DNA of 39,144 nt, taken from contig CAYOWC010000015.1 of the NCBI GenBank assembly GCA_964407525.1, positions 1-39,144 of the forward strand, in the 5' to 3' direction. Positions within the stretch are counted from its first letter, which is position 1. Each line of letters opens with the position of its first letter. The stretch is from DUZB01 sp964407525 (GTDB taxonomy: Bacteria > Desulfobacterota > DSM-4660 > Desulfatiglandales > Desulfatiglandaceae). The translations under genes and the position numbers were made by a program. Positions 18,251 through 26,940 of the stretch are shown here, in pieces. The notes beneath the pieces are model-generated. The model had not been told where the DNA came from and searched no databases. It saw only the letters and a list, made by a program, of their open reading frames with translations.

Positions 18251-19000
18251 ATGACGTATACAGTAGCACTTGCCGGAAAAGGGGGTACAGGGAAGACCAC
18301 AACGGCCGGTATGTTGATTAAGTATCTTGTGGAAAAAGGGAAATCGCCGGTTCTTGCAGTTGATGCGGACGCCAATGCAAATCTCAATGAGGTTTTAGGA
18401 CTGGTAATTGAGGAAACCCTGGGGGATGCACGAGAGAAGATGAAAGGGGGCGATTCCGCCGGGATGACGAAGGATATCTATATGGAGATGAAAATTCAAC
18501 AGGCAGTTGTAGAGGCTGATAATTTTGATCTTGTTGTCATGGGGCGACCTGAAGGGGCGGGATGTTATTGCGCTGCGAACTCCCTGCTTACCCTGTACCT
18601 GGAAAAACTGATTGATAATTACAATTACATCGTCATCGACAATGAAGCGGGAATGGAGCATTTAAGCCGTCTTACCACGCAAAATATCGATATTCTTCTT
18701 GTGGTTTCTGATTCCAGTCGGAGAGGACTTCAGGCGGCATCCCGTATTGTGGAACTCAGTGATACTTTGCCTCTGAACATTGGCAAAAAAATAGTCATGG
18801 TCAATCGGGTGAAGGAAGGTCAGGAAGAATCGATCAAAAAGATTCTGGACGAGTATTCTCTTGAAATGGTGGGAATGGTACCGGAGGATCCTCAGGTGGA
18901 AGAATTCGATCTCGAAGGAAAACCGACCATTGAACTTGGAAAAGACAGCAGGGCTATGGAAGCTGCTTATGCGATTTTCGAGAAAATATTAACGGATTGA
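18251..19000 (+). CDS. cooC: CO dehydrogenase nickel-insertion ATPase (CooC/AcsF type)
   Basis: MinD-like ATPase that loads nickel into CO dehydrogenase or acetyl-CoA synthase. The deviant P-loop GKGGTGKTT lies at residues 9-17. The Cys-x-Cys metal site (Cys105 and Cys107 in GAGCYCAANS) is the CooC hallmark that binds Ni or Zn at the dimer interface. The 249-residue size is typical. An AAGGAG ribosome-binding site precedes ATG 18251. It is divergent from dnaA across 125 bases and is the first gene of the CODH/ACS cluster, 292 bases before acsD. CooC and AcsF are hard to tell apart by sequence, so the exact client enzyme is inferred. Confidence 0.93.
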   Translation: MTYTVALAGKGGTGKTTTAGMLIKYLVEKGKSPVLAVDADANANLNEVLGLVIEETLGDAREKMKGGDSAGMTKDIYMEMKIQQAVVEADNFDLVVMGRPEGAGCYCAANSLLTLYLEKLIDNYNYIVIDNEAGMEHLSRLTTQNIDILLVVSDSSRRGLQAASRIVELSDTLPLNIGKKIVMVNRVKEGQEESIKKILDEYSLEMVGMVPEDPQVEEFDLEGKPTIELGKDSRAMEAAYAIFEKILTD

Positions 19001-19090
19001 TAACTATATATTGTGTATTTTTTTTCTTGGATACTATATGTTGACTATTTAAAAAATGCCAAAACCCATTAAAATTACAGTAAAAATTTC

Positions 19091-19119
19091 TTGACAATAG
19101 CTTGATATTCTTTTAATTT
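19091..19119 (+). promoter_or_regulatory. Probable sigma70-like promoter of the acsD-acsA-acsB-acsC operon
   Basis: Perfect TTGACA (19091-19096), a 17-base spacer and TAATTT (19114-19119), about 170 bases upstream of acsD. The long leader includes a small hairpin, GCGGC (19229-19233) with GCCGC (19245-19249). The rest of the 19001-19292 gap is AT-rich with no gene. Confidence 0.45.
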
Positions 19120-19285
19120 GACAATGCCCTTTGAAACTGAGGGATTTTTTTGCCCGTATCTTGTTCTATTTTTCACAAATAAGGTTAAAAAGGACTTTTT
19201 GCATTTGATTGATCAGGTATTTTGGTAAGCGGCGCGAGAGAGAAGCCGCACATTGTTAACAAATAAAGATTAGGAAGAAGGAGGT

Positions 19286-19303
19286 ATGAAAATTGGCCTT
19301 TGA
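19286..19303 (+). other. Five-codon ATG mini-ORF overlapping the acsD start
   Basis: ATG AAA ATT GGC CTT TGA lies out of frame across the TTG start of acsD. Its ATG is only one base from the GGAGG ribosome-binding site, probably too close for efficient use, so it may be chance. Use by the ribosome would lower acsD initiation. Confidence 0.3.
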
Positions 19304-20843
19304 AATTCCCGGACAGCCCTATTCAGGAAATATAGGGGAAACCACCATTGGAGCAGGAAGCAGCGCTGTTAAACTGGGAGGAGAAGATGCATATTCTTTT
19401 CATGTTTTTGAAGGAAGTATGCCGAATCCCCCGAAAATAGCTATGGAAGTGTGGGATTATGATCCTTCCGAGGAATGGCCTGCAGCCGCAATTGCACCTT
19501 TCAAGGACGTTATTGCTTCTCCCGAAGCATGGGCCAAGAAATGTGTTGAAGATTATGGAGCTGATATTATTGTCCTTCAGCTCAAGAGTACGGACCCCAA
19601 CGGGATGGACAGGGACGCCGATGAAGCTGCGGAGGTAGCAAAAAAAGTAGCTGACGCCATTGACGTACCGCTGGTCGTGTGGGGTACCGCAAACAACGCG
19701 AAGGATGAAGAAGTTCTCAAGAAAATTTCGGAAAAATGTGAGGGCATGAATGTGGGCCTTGGCCCCGTTGAAGAAGCCAATCACAAAGGTGTTGGCGCCA
19801 GTGCGCTTGGTTATGGCCATACCATCGTTGCTTCATCTCCGATCGACGTGAACCTGGCAAAACAGTTGAATATCCTGTTGGGCAACCTGGGTGTGCAAAC
19901 CAACAAAATTATTGTTGACCCGACAACCGGTGGCCTGGGCTATGGTCTCGAGTATAGTTATTCCGTCATGGAACGGATCAAAATGGCTGCCCTTACACAG
20001 GAAGATGAAAAACTCCAGGTACCAATGATTAATAATGTGGGTAATGAGGTCTGGAAATGTAAAGAAGCAAAAGAGCCTCTCGCGGAAGCTCCGACCCTTG
20101 GAGATCCGGAACGACGTGCCATCCTTATGGAATCCACCGCCGCTGTTGCCTACCTGCTTGCAGGTTCCAATGTGGTCATTTTAAGACATCCTGAGAGCGT
20201 TCGTCTCACGAGGGCTTTTATTGAATTACTGTTAAACGGCGGAGTAGCAAGCGATGTGAAGGAAATTTCCAAAGTCATGGATCTGGAAGAAGCAGATCTC
20301 CTTGCTATTTCTCCGGAGCCCGATTTGACCATTGCAGAGGCGGCCGCTCCCAAAGAAAAGGCAGCTGCACCCGCGAAAAAGGCGGCTGCTCCTATGAAAA
20401 AAACGCCTGCGAAGGCAGAAGCAAAAGCCGAACCGAAGAAAGAAGAAGCCAAGCCGGCAGTAGATAAGGAACCCGATGCAAAGGCCAAAGCCGAAGCAGA
20501 TGCCAAAGCTAAGGCAGATACAGAAGCCAAGGCGAAAGCTGACTCGGAAGCGAAAGCGAAAGCCGATGTGGAGGCCAAGGCCAAGGCGGAAGCCGATGCG
20601 AAGGCTAAGGCGGAAGCTGCAGCCAAAGCTAAGGCAGCTGCAGAAGCTGCGGCAAAGGCCGCCGAAGTGGCTAAGAGAGAGGCAGAAGAACAGAAGATAA
20701 GAGAGCAACGGGCAAAGGAAAAGGAAAACCGGGTTGTCAAGAAGACATCCGGTGTTCCTGAAAAAGGTTCCATGACTGCTGCAAAAGAGCAGAAATCCAC
20801 GCAGCAAAAAACCCTTAGCAAGTTCAAAAAAATACGCAGGTAA
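19293..20843 (+). CDS. acsD: Corrinoid iron-sulfur protein small (delta) subunit with Ala/Lys-rich tail
   Basis: Partner of AcsC in the corrinoid iron-sulfur protein that carries the methyl group to acetyl-CoA synthase. Residues 1 to about 345 form a TIM-barrel CdhD/AcsD domain, with LQLKSTDPNGMD, VDPTTGGLGYGLEYSYSVMERI and a region from VPMINNVGNE to LAGSNVVILRHPES. From about residue 349 to 516 comes a low-complexity tail of Ala, Lys, Glu and Asp repeats (EAKAKAD/AEADAKAKAE type), ending in basic KKIRR. Many AcsD proteins stop near 310-330 residues. The start is TTG 19293, eight bases after AAGGAGG; there is no usable in-frame ATG at this site. The tail probably forms a long charged helix; its role is unknown. 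Confidence 0.93.
   Translation: MAFEIPGQPYSGNIGETTIGAGSSAVKLGGEDAYSFHVFEGSMPNPPKIAMEVWDYDPSEEWPAAAIAPFKDVIASPEAWAKKCVEDYGADIIVLQLKSTDPNGMDRDADEAAEVAKKVADAIDVPLVVWGTANNAKDEEVLKKISEKCEGMNVGLGPVEEANHKGVGASALGYGHTIVASSPIDVNLAKQLNILLGNLGVQTNKIIVDPTTGGLGYGLEYSYSVMERIKMAALTQEDEKLQVPMINNVGNEVWKCKEAKEPLAEAPTLGDPERRAILMESTAAVAYLLAGSNVVILRHPESVRLTRAFIELLLNGGVASDVKEISKVMDLEEADLLAISPEPDLTIAEAAAPKEKAAAPAKKAAAPMKKTPAKAEAKAEPKKEEAKPAVDKEPDAKAKAEADAKAKADTEAKAKADSEAKAKADVEAKAKAEADAKAKAEAAAKAKAAAEAAAKAAEVAKREAEEQKIREQRAKEKENRVVKKTSGVPEKGSMTAAKEQKSTQQKTLSKFKKIRR
20337..20690 (+). repeat. In-frame low-complexity Ala/Lys/Glu repeat in acsD
   Basis: GCN-AAG-GCN-GAR codon repeats encode roughly seven to eight units related to DAKAKAE and EAKAKAD. 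The antisense strand stays open over 600 bases here only because of this repetition. Confidence 0.8.
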
Positions 20844-20853
20844 GAATGTTCGT

Positions 20854-20889
20854 TGGTGTCTTTTTGAGTGAAGTCTTAAGTAGACACCA
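20854..20889 (+). other. Hairpin between acsD and acsA
   Basis: TGGTGTCT (20854-20861) pairs with AGACACCA (20882-20889) around a 20-base loop. It lies just after the acsD stop and is followed by an A-rich, not T-rich, stretch. It is more likely an mRNA processing or stability element than a terminator. Confidence 0.35.
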
Positions 20890-20935
20890 CTAAAAATAAT
20901 CAAAGTAAAAAAATAATCATGAGGAGGAACCTCTA

Positions 20936-22969
20936 ATGGCAGAAGATAAACCAAAGGTAGTCAAGATAGAAAAGAAGAAAAAAGTAGTCGATCCCAAAGC
21001 AGCTTCCATAGACGTTGCATCACAGGAGATGATAGCCAGGGCAACGGAACTGGGCGTAGAAACGATTTTTGACAGGGCACTGAGCATGAAACCGTGTAAT
21101 ATCGGAATTCAGGGAACATGCTGTAAGAATTGCGCTATGGGTCCTTGTCGCCTTCCCCTTCCTAAAGGGGGTATTGAGGGTGAAGATGAAAGAAAGGGTC
21201 TCTGTGGTGCTACCGCCAATACTATTGCGGCAAGAAACTTCATACGAATGATTGCTGGTGGTGCAGCAGCCCATTCCGACCACGGACGCTCAGTGGCAGA
21301 AGTCTTTCTTTCCGTCGCGAGAAAAGAAACGGACGATTACCAGATAAAAGATTTCGATAAACTTCTTGCTGTAGCAGGGCACCTCGGTGTCGCAACCACC
21401 GTAGAGGTGGATGGTGAAGAAGTTGATAGGGATATGGACGAAATTGCGCTTGAGACTGCAGAAGTGGCGTTAAATGAATGGGGAAAGTCAGAAGGAGAGG
21501 TCCTATACGTCAAAAGGGCCCCTAAAGCCCGTTATGAACTGTGGAAAAAACAGGGTGTTATTCCAAGAAATATAGATAGGGAAATCGTTGAAATCATGCA
21601 CCGTACCCATATGGGGGTTGACCAGGATTACAAGAACCTCATGAAACAGGGAACCAGAGCGGCTATAGCCGATGGATGGGGCGGGTCAATGCTTGCAACC
21701 GATATTCAGGATATTCTTTTCGGAACGCCGTATCCCATCCAGTCAGAGGCAAACCTTGGCGTTATGAAAGAAGATCATGTCAATATTATTGTCCATGGAC
21801 ATGAACCGGTTCTGTCCGAGATGATTATAGCCGTGTCTGAGAACCCAGAGATCATCGAATACGCCAAGTCAAAGGGTGCAAAAGGGATCCAGCTTTCCGG
21901 AATCTGTTGTACGGCAAACGAAATGCTTCAACGTCACGGAATTCCTTTGGCCGGGACATTCCTGCAGCAGGAACTGGCTATTATTACCGGCGCCTGCGAT
22001 GCCATGGTCGTGGATATTCAGTGTATTATGCAGAATATCGCAAACGTTGCAAAATGCTTTCATACCAAGGTGATTACAACCCATCCCATCGCTCAGATGG
22101 AACAGGAAAATGTAATCCATATAGAGTTTGATGAGCATCATGCGAAGGAAGATGCAGAGCGGATTGTGAAACTGGCCATCGACAACTTTCAAAACCGTGG
22201 GGCAGAAGTCATGATCCCGCAGCACAAAGCCGCTATTGTCGGCGGTTTTGGTGTTGAATCCATAGAGTATCATCTTGGTGGTTCTTTCAGAGGCACATAC
22301 TACACCCTGAACGACAATATTATTAATGGTCGTATCCGTGGTGTGGCAGGAGTTGTTGGATGCAACAACGCGAGGACACAACATAACCGTGATCATATCG
22401 CAATCTGTAAAGAATTGATTAAAAACGATGTGCTTGTTCTTACAACGGGCTGTACGGCCATTGCCTGTGCAATGGAGGGGCTCCTTAGTCCTGAAGCTGC
22501 TGCAGTGCATGCCGGTCCGGGCCTTGCAGAAGTTTGTGAAACCGTTGGTATTTCTCCAGTCCTGCATCTTGGTTCCTGTGTTGATAACAGTCGGATTCTT
22601 CTTGCAGCAACAGAGGTCGTTAAGGCAGGCGGGCTTGGCAACGATATCAGCGAATGGCCTGTGGCGGGAAGCGCTCCCGAGTGGATGAGTGAAAAGGCCA
22701 TAAGCATCGGGCATTATTTTGTGGCTTCGGGTGTGTATACGGTATTTGGGTATATGTTGCCTACAAGCGGGGCTCCGGTATTCCACGATTATCTTAGCAA
22801 GGACTTTGAGAAAATCTATGGTGGCATGTGGGACGTGGAACCCGACCCCATTAAACATGCGCATAAGATGATCGCCCATATAGATAGAAAGCGGAAAGAA
22901 CTGGGCATAGACAAGGCCCGAGAGAGGGTCCTTATGGATATGGCAAGCCGCCAGGCCCTTGAGGCTTAA
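20936..22969 (+). CDS. acsA: Anaerobic carbon monoxide dehydrogenase catalytic subunit
   Basis: Nickel-iron-sulfur CO dehydrogenase (CooS/AcsA family, 677 residues) that interconverts CO2 and CO and feeds CO to AcsB. The D- and B-cluster cysteines are all present: Cys54, 62, 63, 66, 71 and 90. The C-cluster ligands are identifiable as His289 (HGHEP), a Cys at 324/325 (SGICCTAN), Cys363 (DIQCIMQN), Cys476 (VGCNNAR), Cys506 (TTGCTA) and Cys548 (LGSCVD). The acid-base lysine is probably Lys587. A Lys-rich 20-residue N-terminal extension precedes the core. GAGGAGGAA lies before ATG 20936. Its place between acsD and acsB makes it the ACS-bound enzyme rather than a free CooS. Confidence 0.96.
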   Translation: MAEDKPKVVKIEKKKKVVDPKAASIDVASQEMIARATELGVETIFDRALSMKPCNIGIQGTCCKNCAMGPCRLPLPKGGIEGEDERKGLCGATANTIAARNFIRMIAGGAAAHSDHGRSVAEVFLSVARKETDDYQIKDFDKLLAVAGHLGVATTVEVDGEEVDRDMDEIALETAEVALNEWGKSEGEVLYVKRAPKARYELWKKQGVIPRNIDREIVEIMHRTHMGVDQDYKNLMKQGTRAAIADGWGGSMLATDIQDILFGTPYPIQSEANLGVMKEDHVNIIVHGHEPVLSEMIIAVSENPEIIEYAKSKGAKGIQLSGICCTANEMLQRHGIPLAGTFLQQELAIITGACDAMVVDIQCIMQNIANVAKCFHTKVITTHPIAQMEQENVIHIEFDEHHAKEDAERIVKLAIDNFQNRGAEVMIPQHKAAIVGGFGVESIEYHLGGSFRGTYYTLNDNIINGRIRGVAGVVGCNNARTQHNRDHIAICKELIKNDVLVLTTGCTAIACAMEGLLSPEAAAVHAGPGLAEVCETVGISPVLHLGSCVDNSRILLAATEVVKAGGLGNDISEWPVAGSAPEWMSEKAISIGHYFVASGVYTVFGYMLPTSGAPVFHDYLSKDFEKIYGGMWDVEPDPIKHAHKMIAHIDRKRKELGIDKARERVLMDMASRQALEA

Positions 22970-23047
22970 CACACAAGGTAATGGGTTTTTTTTAGGTAAA
23001 AAGTAAGAATATGGATTGAAATAAATCCTCAACGAAGGAGGAACAAG

Positions 23048-25261
23048 ATGTCAAGATTAGTAGCATTTGCAGCCATACAGGGCGGCTATAAAGTAGTTTC
23101 ACAGGCCGAAGGGGCGTACAGGAAGGCCCTTGATACATATGATGCGAGCACAAAGGTGAGTTTTCCAAACACGGGTTATTTTCTGCCGGTTATCTATTCC
23201 CTTTTTGGAATCAAGGTTGAGACCCTTGAGGATATACAAGAACCCTTGGAAATTGCGCGGGGACTTCTTCCGCCACATATCAAAAACAAAAACTGGCTCC
23301 CTTTCCTCGGTCCTTTATTAGACGCGGGGATGGCGGGTATTATATCTTATGAAATTATAGAGGCCTTGAGGTATCTCAATGAGCCCGATTTTTATCTTCA
23401 TGCGGAAGATCCGGATATCGATGCCGGTAAGATCTGGCTCGGGGCCGCGGATGATGTGGTTTTAAGAAAAAGAGGGGTTGAGTTTGTTGATGGAAGCGCT
23501 CCCGGGTTCGCCGCTATTGTTGGATCTGCGCCTACGAAAGAGATTGCAAAGATGATCGTTGAAGACTACCAGAAGAAGAGCCTTTATATCTTCTGTGCAG
23601 CAAACCATAATGGAACAACTGTAGTTGAGCAGTGCATTGAAGCGGGTATGCAGGTGGGTTGGAATACCAGAATCGTGCCTTTTGGTCCGGATATTTCATC
23701 GGCTGTTTTTGCCCTTGGCTTTGCAAATAGGGCCGCAATGTCGTTTGGCGGTGTTCAGCCGGGCGATTATCGCAAGATACTGCTGTATAATAAGGATAGA
23801 ATTTTTGCATTTGTAAACGCCCTGGGCGAGGTGGGAACCGAATGGGCAGTAGCCGCGGCAGGTTGTGTAAACTGGGGCTTTCCTACTTTGGCTGACACGG
23901 ATATTACCGAGATCCTTCCCACGGGTATCTGTACCTACGAGCACGTGGTGTCGCCTGTTGCCCATGACGAAATGTGCCAGAAGTCAGTTGAGGTCAGGGG
24001 TCTTAAGGTTACGGTCTCTGAAATCGATATCCCAATGGCCTTTGGCCCGGCCTTCGAGGGTGAGCGGGTCAGGGGCGCTGATCTCCACTGTCAGACGGGT
24101 GGTGGTAAGGCCCAGTGCACGGAACTGGTCAAGATGGCTGAGATGAACGAGATCGAAGACGGGAAGATTGAACTCATCGGTCCGGACGTCAGCGATCTGA
24201 AGGAGGGAGAAGCCTTTCCCTTGGGTATCTATGTCCAGATTGCAGGCCGCGAGTTCCAGCCCGATTTTGAGCCGATCATTGAACGCCAGATTCATCATCT
24301 GACCAATTATATCCAATATGTCATGCATATCGGACAACGTGATATCTCCTGGATACGGATCAGTAAGTCGGCCATGGAAAAGGGTTTTTCCCTTAAACAT
24401 ATCGGGGTGGTACTTCATGCCAAGTTCCACCAGGATTTTTCAAATATCCTGGATAAGGTTCAGATAACCCTTTATACAAAGAAAAAGGATGTTGATGCCC
24501 TGACAAAAAGGGCGAGGGGAGAATACGGGGAGAGAGATGGGCGTGTTGAGAATATGAAGGATGAGGATGTGGAGACATACTACTCCTGCACCCTCTGCCA
24601 GTCCTTTGCCCCCAACCATGTGTGCAGTGTAAGTCCGGAGAGAACGGGTCTTTGCGGGGCCTATAACTGGATGGACTGCAAGGCCGCCTTTGAAATAAAC
24701 CCGACAGGCCCCAACCAGCCCATAGAAAAGGGTGAGTGTATAGATCCGGTCTTAGGCCAGTGGAAGGGTGTCAATGACTTTGTGTTGAAGGCATCAAGGG
24801 GTAATGTAACCCACTATAATTTTTATTCCATGGTGATTGATCCCATGACCACCTGTGGGTGCTGTGAATGTATCGCGGCACTGCTTCCCGGCTGTAACGG
24901 CGTCATGACCGTTGGCAGGGATTATTCCGGGGAAACACCTTGTGGTATGAAGTTTACGACCCTTGCCGGTGTGATGGGTGGAGGCGCTTCATCTCCAGGA
25001 TTTGTAGGACATTCCAAATATAACATTGCCCAGGGTAAATTCATCCTCGGCGACGGTGGACTCCTCCGCATGGTCTGGATGCCCAAGATGCTCAAAGAGG
25101 AACTCAAGGACCGACTTGACAAGCGAGCCGAAGAGATGGGCGTTCCCGGGCTCTATGATATGATTGCCGACGAAACCGTAGGGACCACAGAAGAGGAAAT
25201 TATGCCTTTCCTCGAAAAAGTGGGCCATCCGGCACTTAAAATGGATTCTATCGTAGGCTAG
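23048..25261 (+). CDS. acsB: CO-methylating acetyl-CoA synthase
   Basis: Condenses CO, the methyl group of the corrinoid protein and CoA into acetyl-CoA, or the reverse. The 737-residue protein matches the bacterial AcsB length. The A-cluster ligands fit the Moorella enzyme with an offset of eight: Cys514, 517, 526 and 536 for the [4Fe-4S] cluster, Cys517 bridging to nickel, and Cys603-Gly604-Cys605 for the distal nickel site. The N-terminal domain that binds CODH is intact. The GAAGGAGG ribosome-binding site is strong. It follows acsA by 78 bases. No key residue is missing. Confidence 0.97.
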   Translation: MSRLVAFAAIQGGYKVVSQAEGAYRKALDTYDASTKVSFPNTGYFLPVIYSLFGIKVETLEDIQEPLEIARGLLPPHIKNKNWLPFLGPLLDAGMAGIISYEIIEALRYLNEPDFYLHAEDPDIDAGKIWLGAADDVVLRKRGVEFVDGSAPGFAAIVGSAPTKEIAKMIVEDYQKKSLYIFCAANHNGTTVVEQCIEAGMQVGWNTRIVPFGPDISSAVFALGFANRAAMSFGGVQPGDYRKILLYNKDRIFAFVNALGEVGTEWAVAAAGCVNWGFPTLADTDITEILPTGICTYEHVVSPVAHDEMCQKSVEVRGLKVTVSEIDIPMAFGPAFEGERVRGADLHCQTGGGKAQCTELVKMAEMNEIEDGKIELIGPDVSDLKEGEAFPLGIYVQIAGREFQPDFEPIIERQIHHLTNYIQYVMHIGQRDISWIRISKSAMEKGFSLKHIGVVLHAKFHQDFSNILDKVQITLYTKKKDVDALTKRARGEYGERDGRVENMKDEDVETYYSCTLCQSFAPNHVCSVSPERTGLCGAYNWMDCKAAFEINPTGPNQPIEKGECIDPVLGQWKGVNDFVLKASRGNVTHYNFYSMVIDPMTTCGCCECIAALLPGCNGVMTVGRDYSGETPCGMKFTTLAGVMGGGASSPGFVGHSKYNIAQGKFILGDGGLLRMVWMPKMLKEELKDRLDKRAEEMGVPGLYDMIADETVGTTEEEIMPFLEKVGHPALKMDSIVG

Positions 25262-25270
25262 AATTTAATG

Positions 25271-25311
25271 GTGTTCCGTCCAAGTCTCCAAAAGAGGGTT
25301 GGACGGAACAC
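25271..25311 (+). other. Perfect 13-bp hairpin between acsB and acsC
   Basis: GTGTTCCGTCCAA (25271-25283) is followed 15 bases later by its exact complement TTGGACGGAACAC (25299-25311). No T-run follows, so it is probably an mRNA stabiliser, processing site or partial attenuator that tunes acsC relative to acsB. Confidence 0.5.
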
Positions 25312-25341
25312 GGACGATAATTTTGTGAACAGGAGTATATT

Positions 25342-26685
25342 ATGGGATTAACTGGGATTCAGATTTTTAAGATGTTGCCCAAGACCAATTGTGGAGAATG
25401 CGGTGTTCCCACATGTCTGGCCTTTGCCATGAACCTGGCATCCGGAAAGGCGGAACTTGACGCCTGCCCCTACGTTTCTGAGGAGGCGAGAGAGAAACTG
25501 GACGAAGCCTCTGCTCCTCCCATTAGGCCGGTGGCTATCGGTGCCGGGACGAGGGCGTTTAAAATTGGTGGCGAGACAGTCATGTTTCGGCATGAAAAAA
25601 CTTTTTTCAACCCTATGGGGCTTGCCGTGCTTGTTCCTTCGGATATGGATCCGGCTGCCCTGGATGAGAAACTTAAGGAATGGAATGCCCTTCAATACGA
25701 GAGGGTAGGCCTCAACCTTCGACCTGAACTGATCGCCCTGAAAGATGTAAACGGCGACAGTGGCGCCTTTGGGGCCGCTGCGGAAAAAATTGCCAAAGAG
25801 AGCGAATTCGGACTCGTGCTTATGACGGAAAATATGGATGTCATGAAGGCAGGAGTAGAAGCCTCTGCATTCAAAAAACCACTTCTGTATGCGGCCACGG
25901 CCGACAATGCGGATGACATGGGCGCCCTTGCAAAAAAAAGCGGACTGCCTCTGGCGATTAAGGCCGACGATGTGGACGGCTTGATAGCCCTCAGTGACAA
26001 ACTGACCGGTATGGGTTTGAAAGACCTTGTGCTGGATTCCGGTGCACGGGAGATTAAGCAGTTGTTTCAGGATCAGATTGCTATGCGAAGAGCGGCTCTC
26101 AAGTCCGGGAACCGGTCCCTTGGCTTTCCTACCATTACCTTCCCGTGTGAAATGGCCTCCAATATCGATACGGAGACCCTTATTGCGTCCATGTTGATCG
26201 CCAAATATGCCGGCATAGGGGTTCTTTCTGATTTCAAGGGGGAAAGTCTTTTTCCGTTGTTGCTTGAAAGACTCAATATTTATACGGATCCTCAACGTCC
26301 CATGACGGTGACGGAAGGGATTTATGAGATCGGAACGCCCGATGAGAATTCGCCCGTGCTTATTACAACGAATTTCTCGTTGACGTATTTTATTGTCAGC
26401 GGTGAAATTGAAGGAAGCAGGGTGTCCAGCTGGCTTCTGGTAAAAGATACGGAAGGCCTGTCCGTTATGACTGCCTGGGCGGCAGGAAAGTTTGCCGGTG
26501 ATGAAGTGGGTATGTTCATCAAGAAATGCGGCATAGCAGATAAAATATCTCACAAGAAAGTGATTATTCCAGGGTACTCGGCATCGATCAGTGGTGAGAT
26601 GGAAGAAGAACTACCGGACTGGGAAATCATGATCGGGCCAAGAGATGCGGCCCTGATACCGAAGTTTCTCAAGGATATGCAGTAA
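25342..26685 (+). CDS. acsC: Corrinoid iron-sulfur protein large (gamma) subunit
   Basis: Methyl carrier subunit with a [4Fe-4S] cluster and a cobamide-binding domain, partner of AcsD. The N-terminal cluster motif is clear: Cys17, Cys20, Cys25 and Cys42 in NCGECGVPTC and ACPYV. A TIM-barrel domain follows, and the C-terminal part (about 320-447) is the B12-binding domain with FSLTYFIVSGEIEGS and VIIPGYSASISGEMEEELP. The 447-residue length is standard. It lies 80 bases after acsB and is followed by a 255-base gap with an inverted-repeat element before acsE. Confidence 0.96.
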   Translation: MGLTGIQIFKMLPKTNCGECGVPTCLAFAMNLASGKAELDACPYVSEEAREKLDEASAPPIRPVAIGAGTRAFKIGGETVMFRHEKTFFNPMGLAVLVPSDMDPAALDEKLKEWNALQYERVGLNLRPELIALKDVNGDSGAFGAAAEKIAKESEFGLVLMTENMDVMKAGVEASAFKKPLLYAATADNADDMGALAKKSGLPLAIKADDVDGLIALSDKLTGMGLKDLVLDSGAREIKQLFQDQIAMRRAALKSGNRSLGFPTITFPCEMASNIDTETLIASMLIAKYAGIGVLSDFKGESLFPLLLERLNIYTDPQRPMTVTEGIYEIGTPDENSPVLITTNFSLTYFIVSGEIEGSRVSSWLLVKDTEGLSVMTAWAAGKFAGDEVGMFIKKCGIADKISHKKVIIPGYSASISGEMEEELPDWEIMIGPRDAALIPKFLKDMQ

Positions 26686-26706
26686 GTCGCTGATTTCTTG
26701 AGAACG

Positions 26707-26906
26707 TAAGGATCGTGTACGTAATAACTTTCGTAAATAGGCGCATAGATTTAGGTCAGGTTCGGAGTCTTCGCTTACCTGTTCGATATGGGATCACAAA
26801 AGCTGAAGTATGTCGCTATTTCAATGTTTTTGTGATTTCATGTCGGGCGAAAATGGCCTGAAGTTATGATGCATAGTTGAGGAAGTTATTGCGTTCACGA
26901 TCCTAA
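26707..26906. mobile_element. Roughly 200-bp MITE-like element with 24-bp terminal inverted repeats
   Basis: The first 24 bases (26707-26730) match the reverse complement of the last 24 (26883-26906) at 21 positions. The shared core is AGGATCGTG, then ACG and AATAACTT. An inner pair ATCACAAAA (26793-26801) / TTTTGTGAT (26828-26836) adds a second stem near the centre, so the whole element could fold as one long hairpin. It has no coding capacity. It fills the gap between acsC and acsE. No clear target duplication is visible. A structured RNA leader for acsE is the alternative. Confidence 0.5.
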
Positions 26907-26940
26907 ACAGCCAACCGTTCGTCTATTAGGGAGTATACGC

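Noticed and set aside
19001..19292. Cobalamin or other riboswitch in the acsD leader
   Set aside because: A corrinoid operon makes it tempting, but I see no B12-box-like core or conserved multi-stem layout; only one small hairpin.
20150..20954. Two long minus-strand frames opposite the acsD tail
   Set aside because: They translate the complement of the Ala/Lys repeat into Ala/Ser/Phe or Leu/Arg/Phe low-complexity sequence; an artefact of repetition.
21869..23032. 387-codon open frame on the minus strand
   Set aside because: Antisense to acsA and the acsA-acsB gap; the sequence is Cys/His-rich noise from the complement of conserved CODH motifs.
25348..26553. 401-codon open frame on the minus strand
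   Set aside because: Antisense to acsC, which has intact cluster motifs; no ribosome-binding site and no family resemblance.
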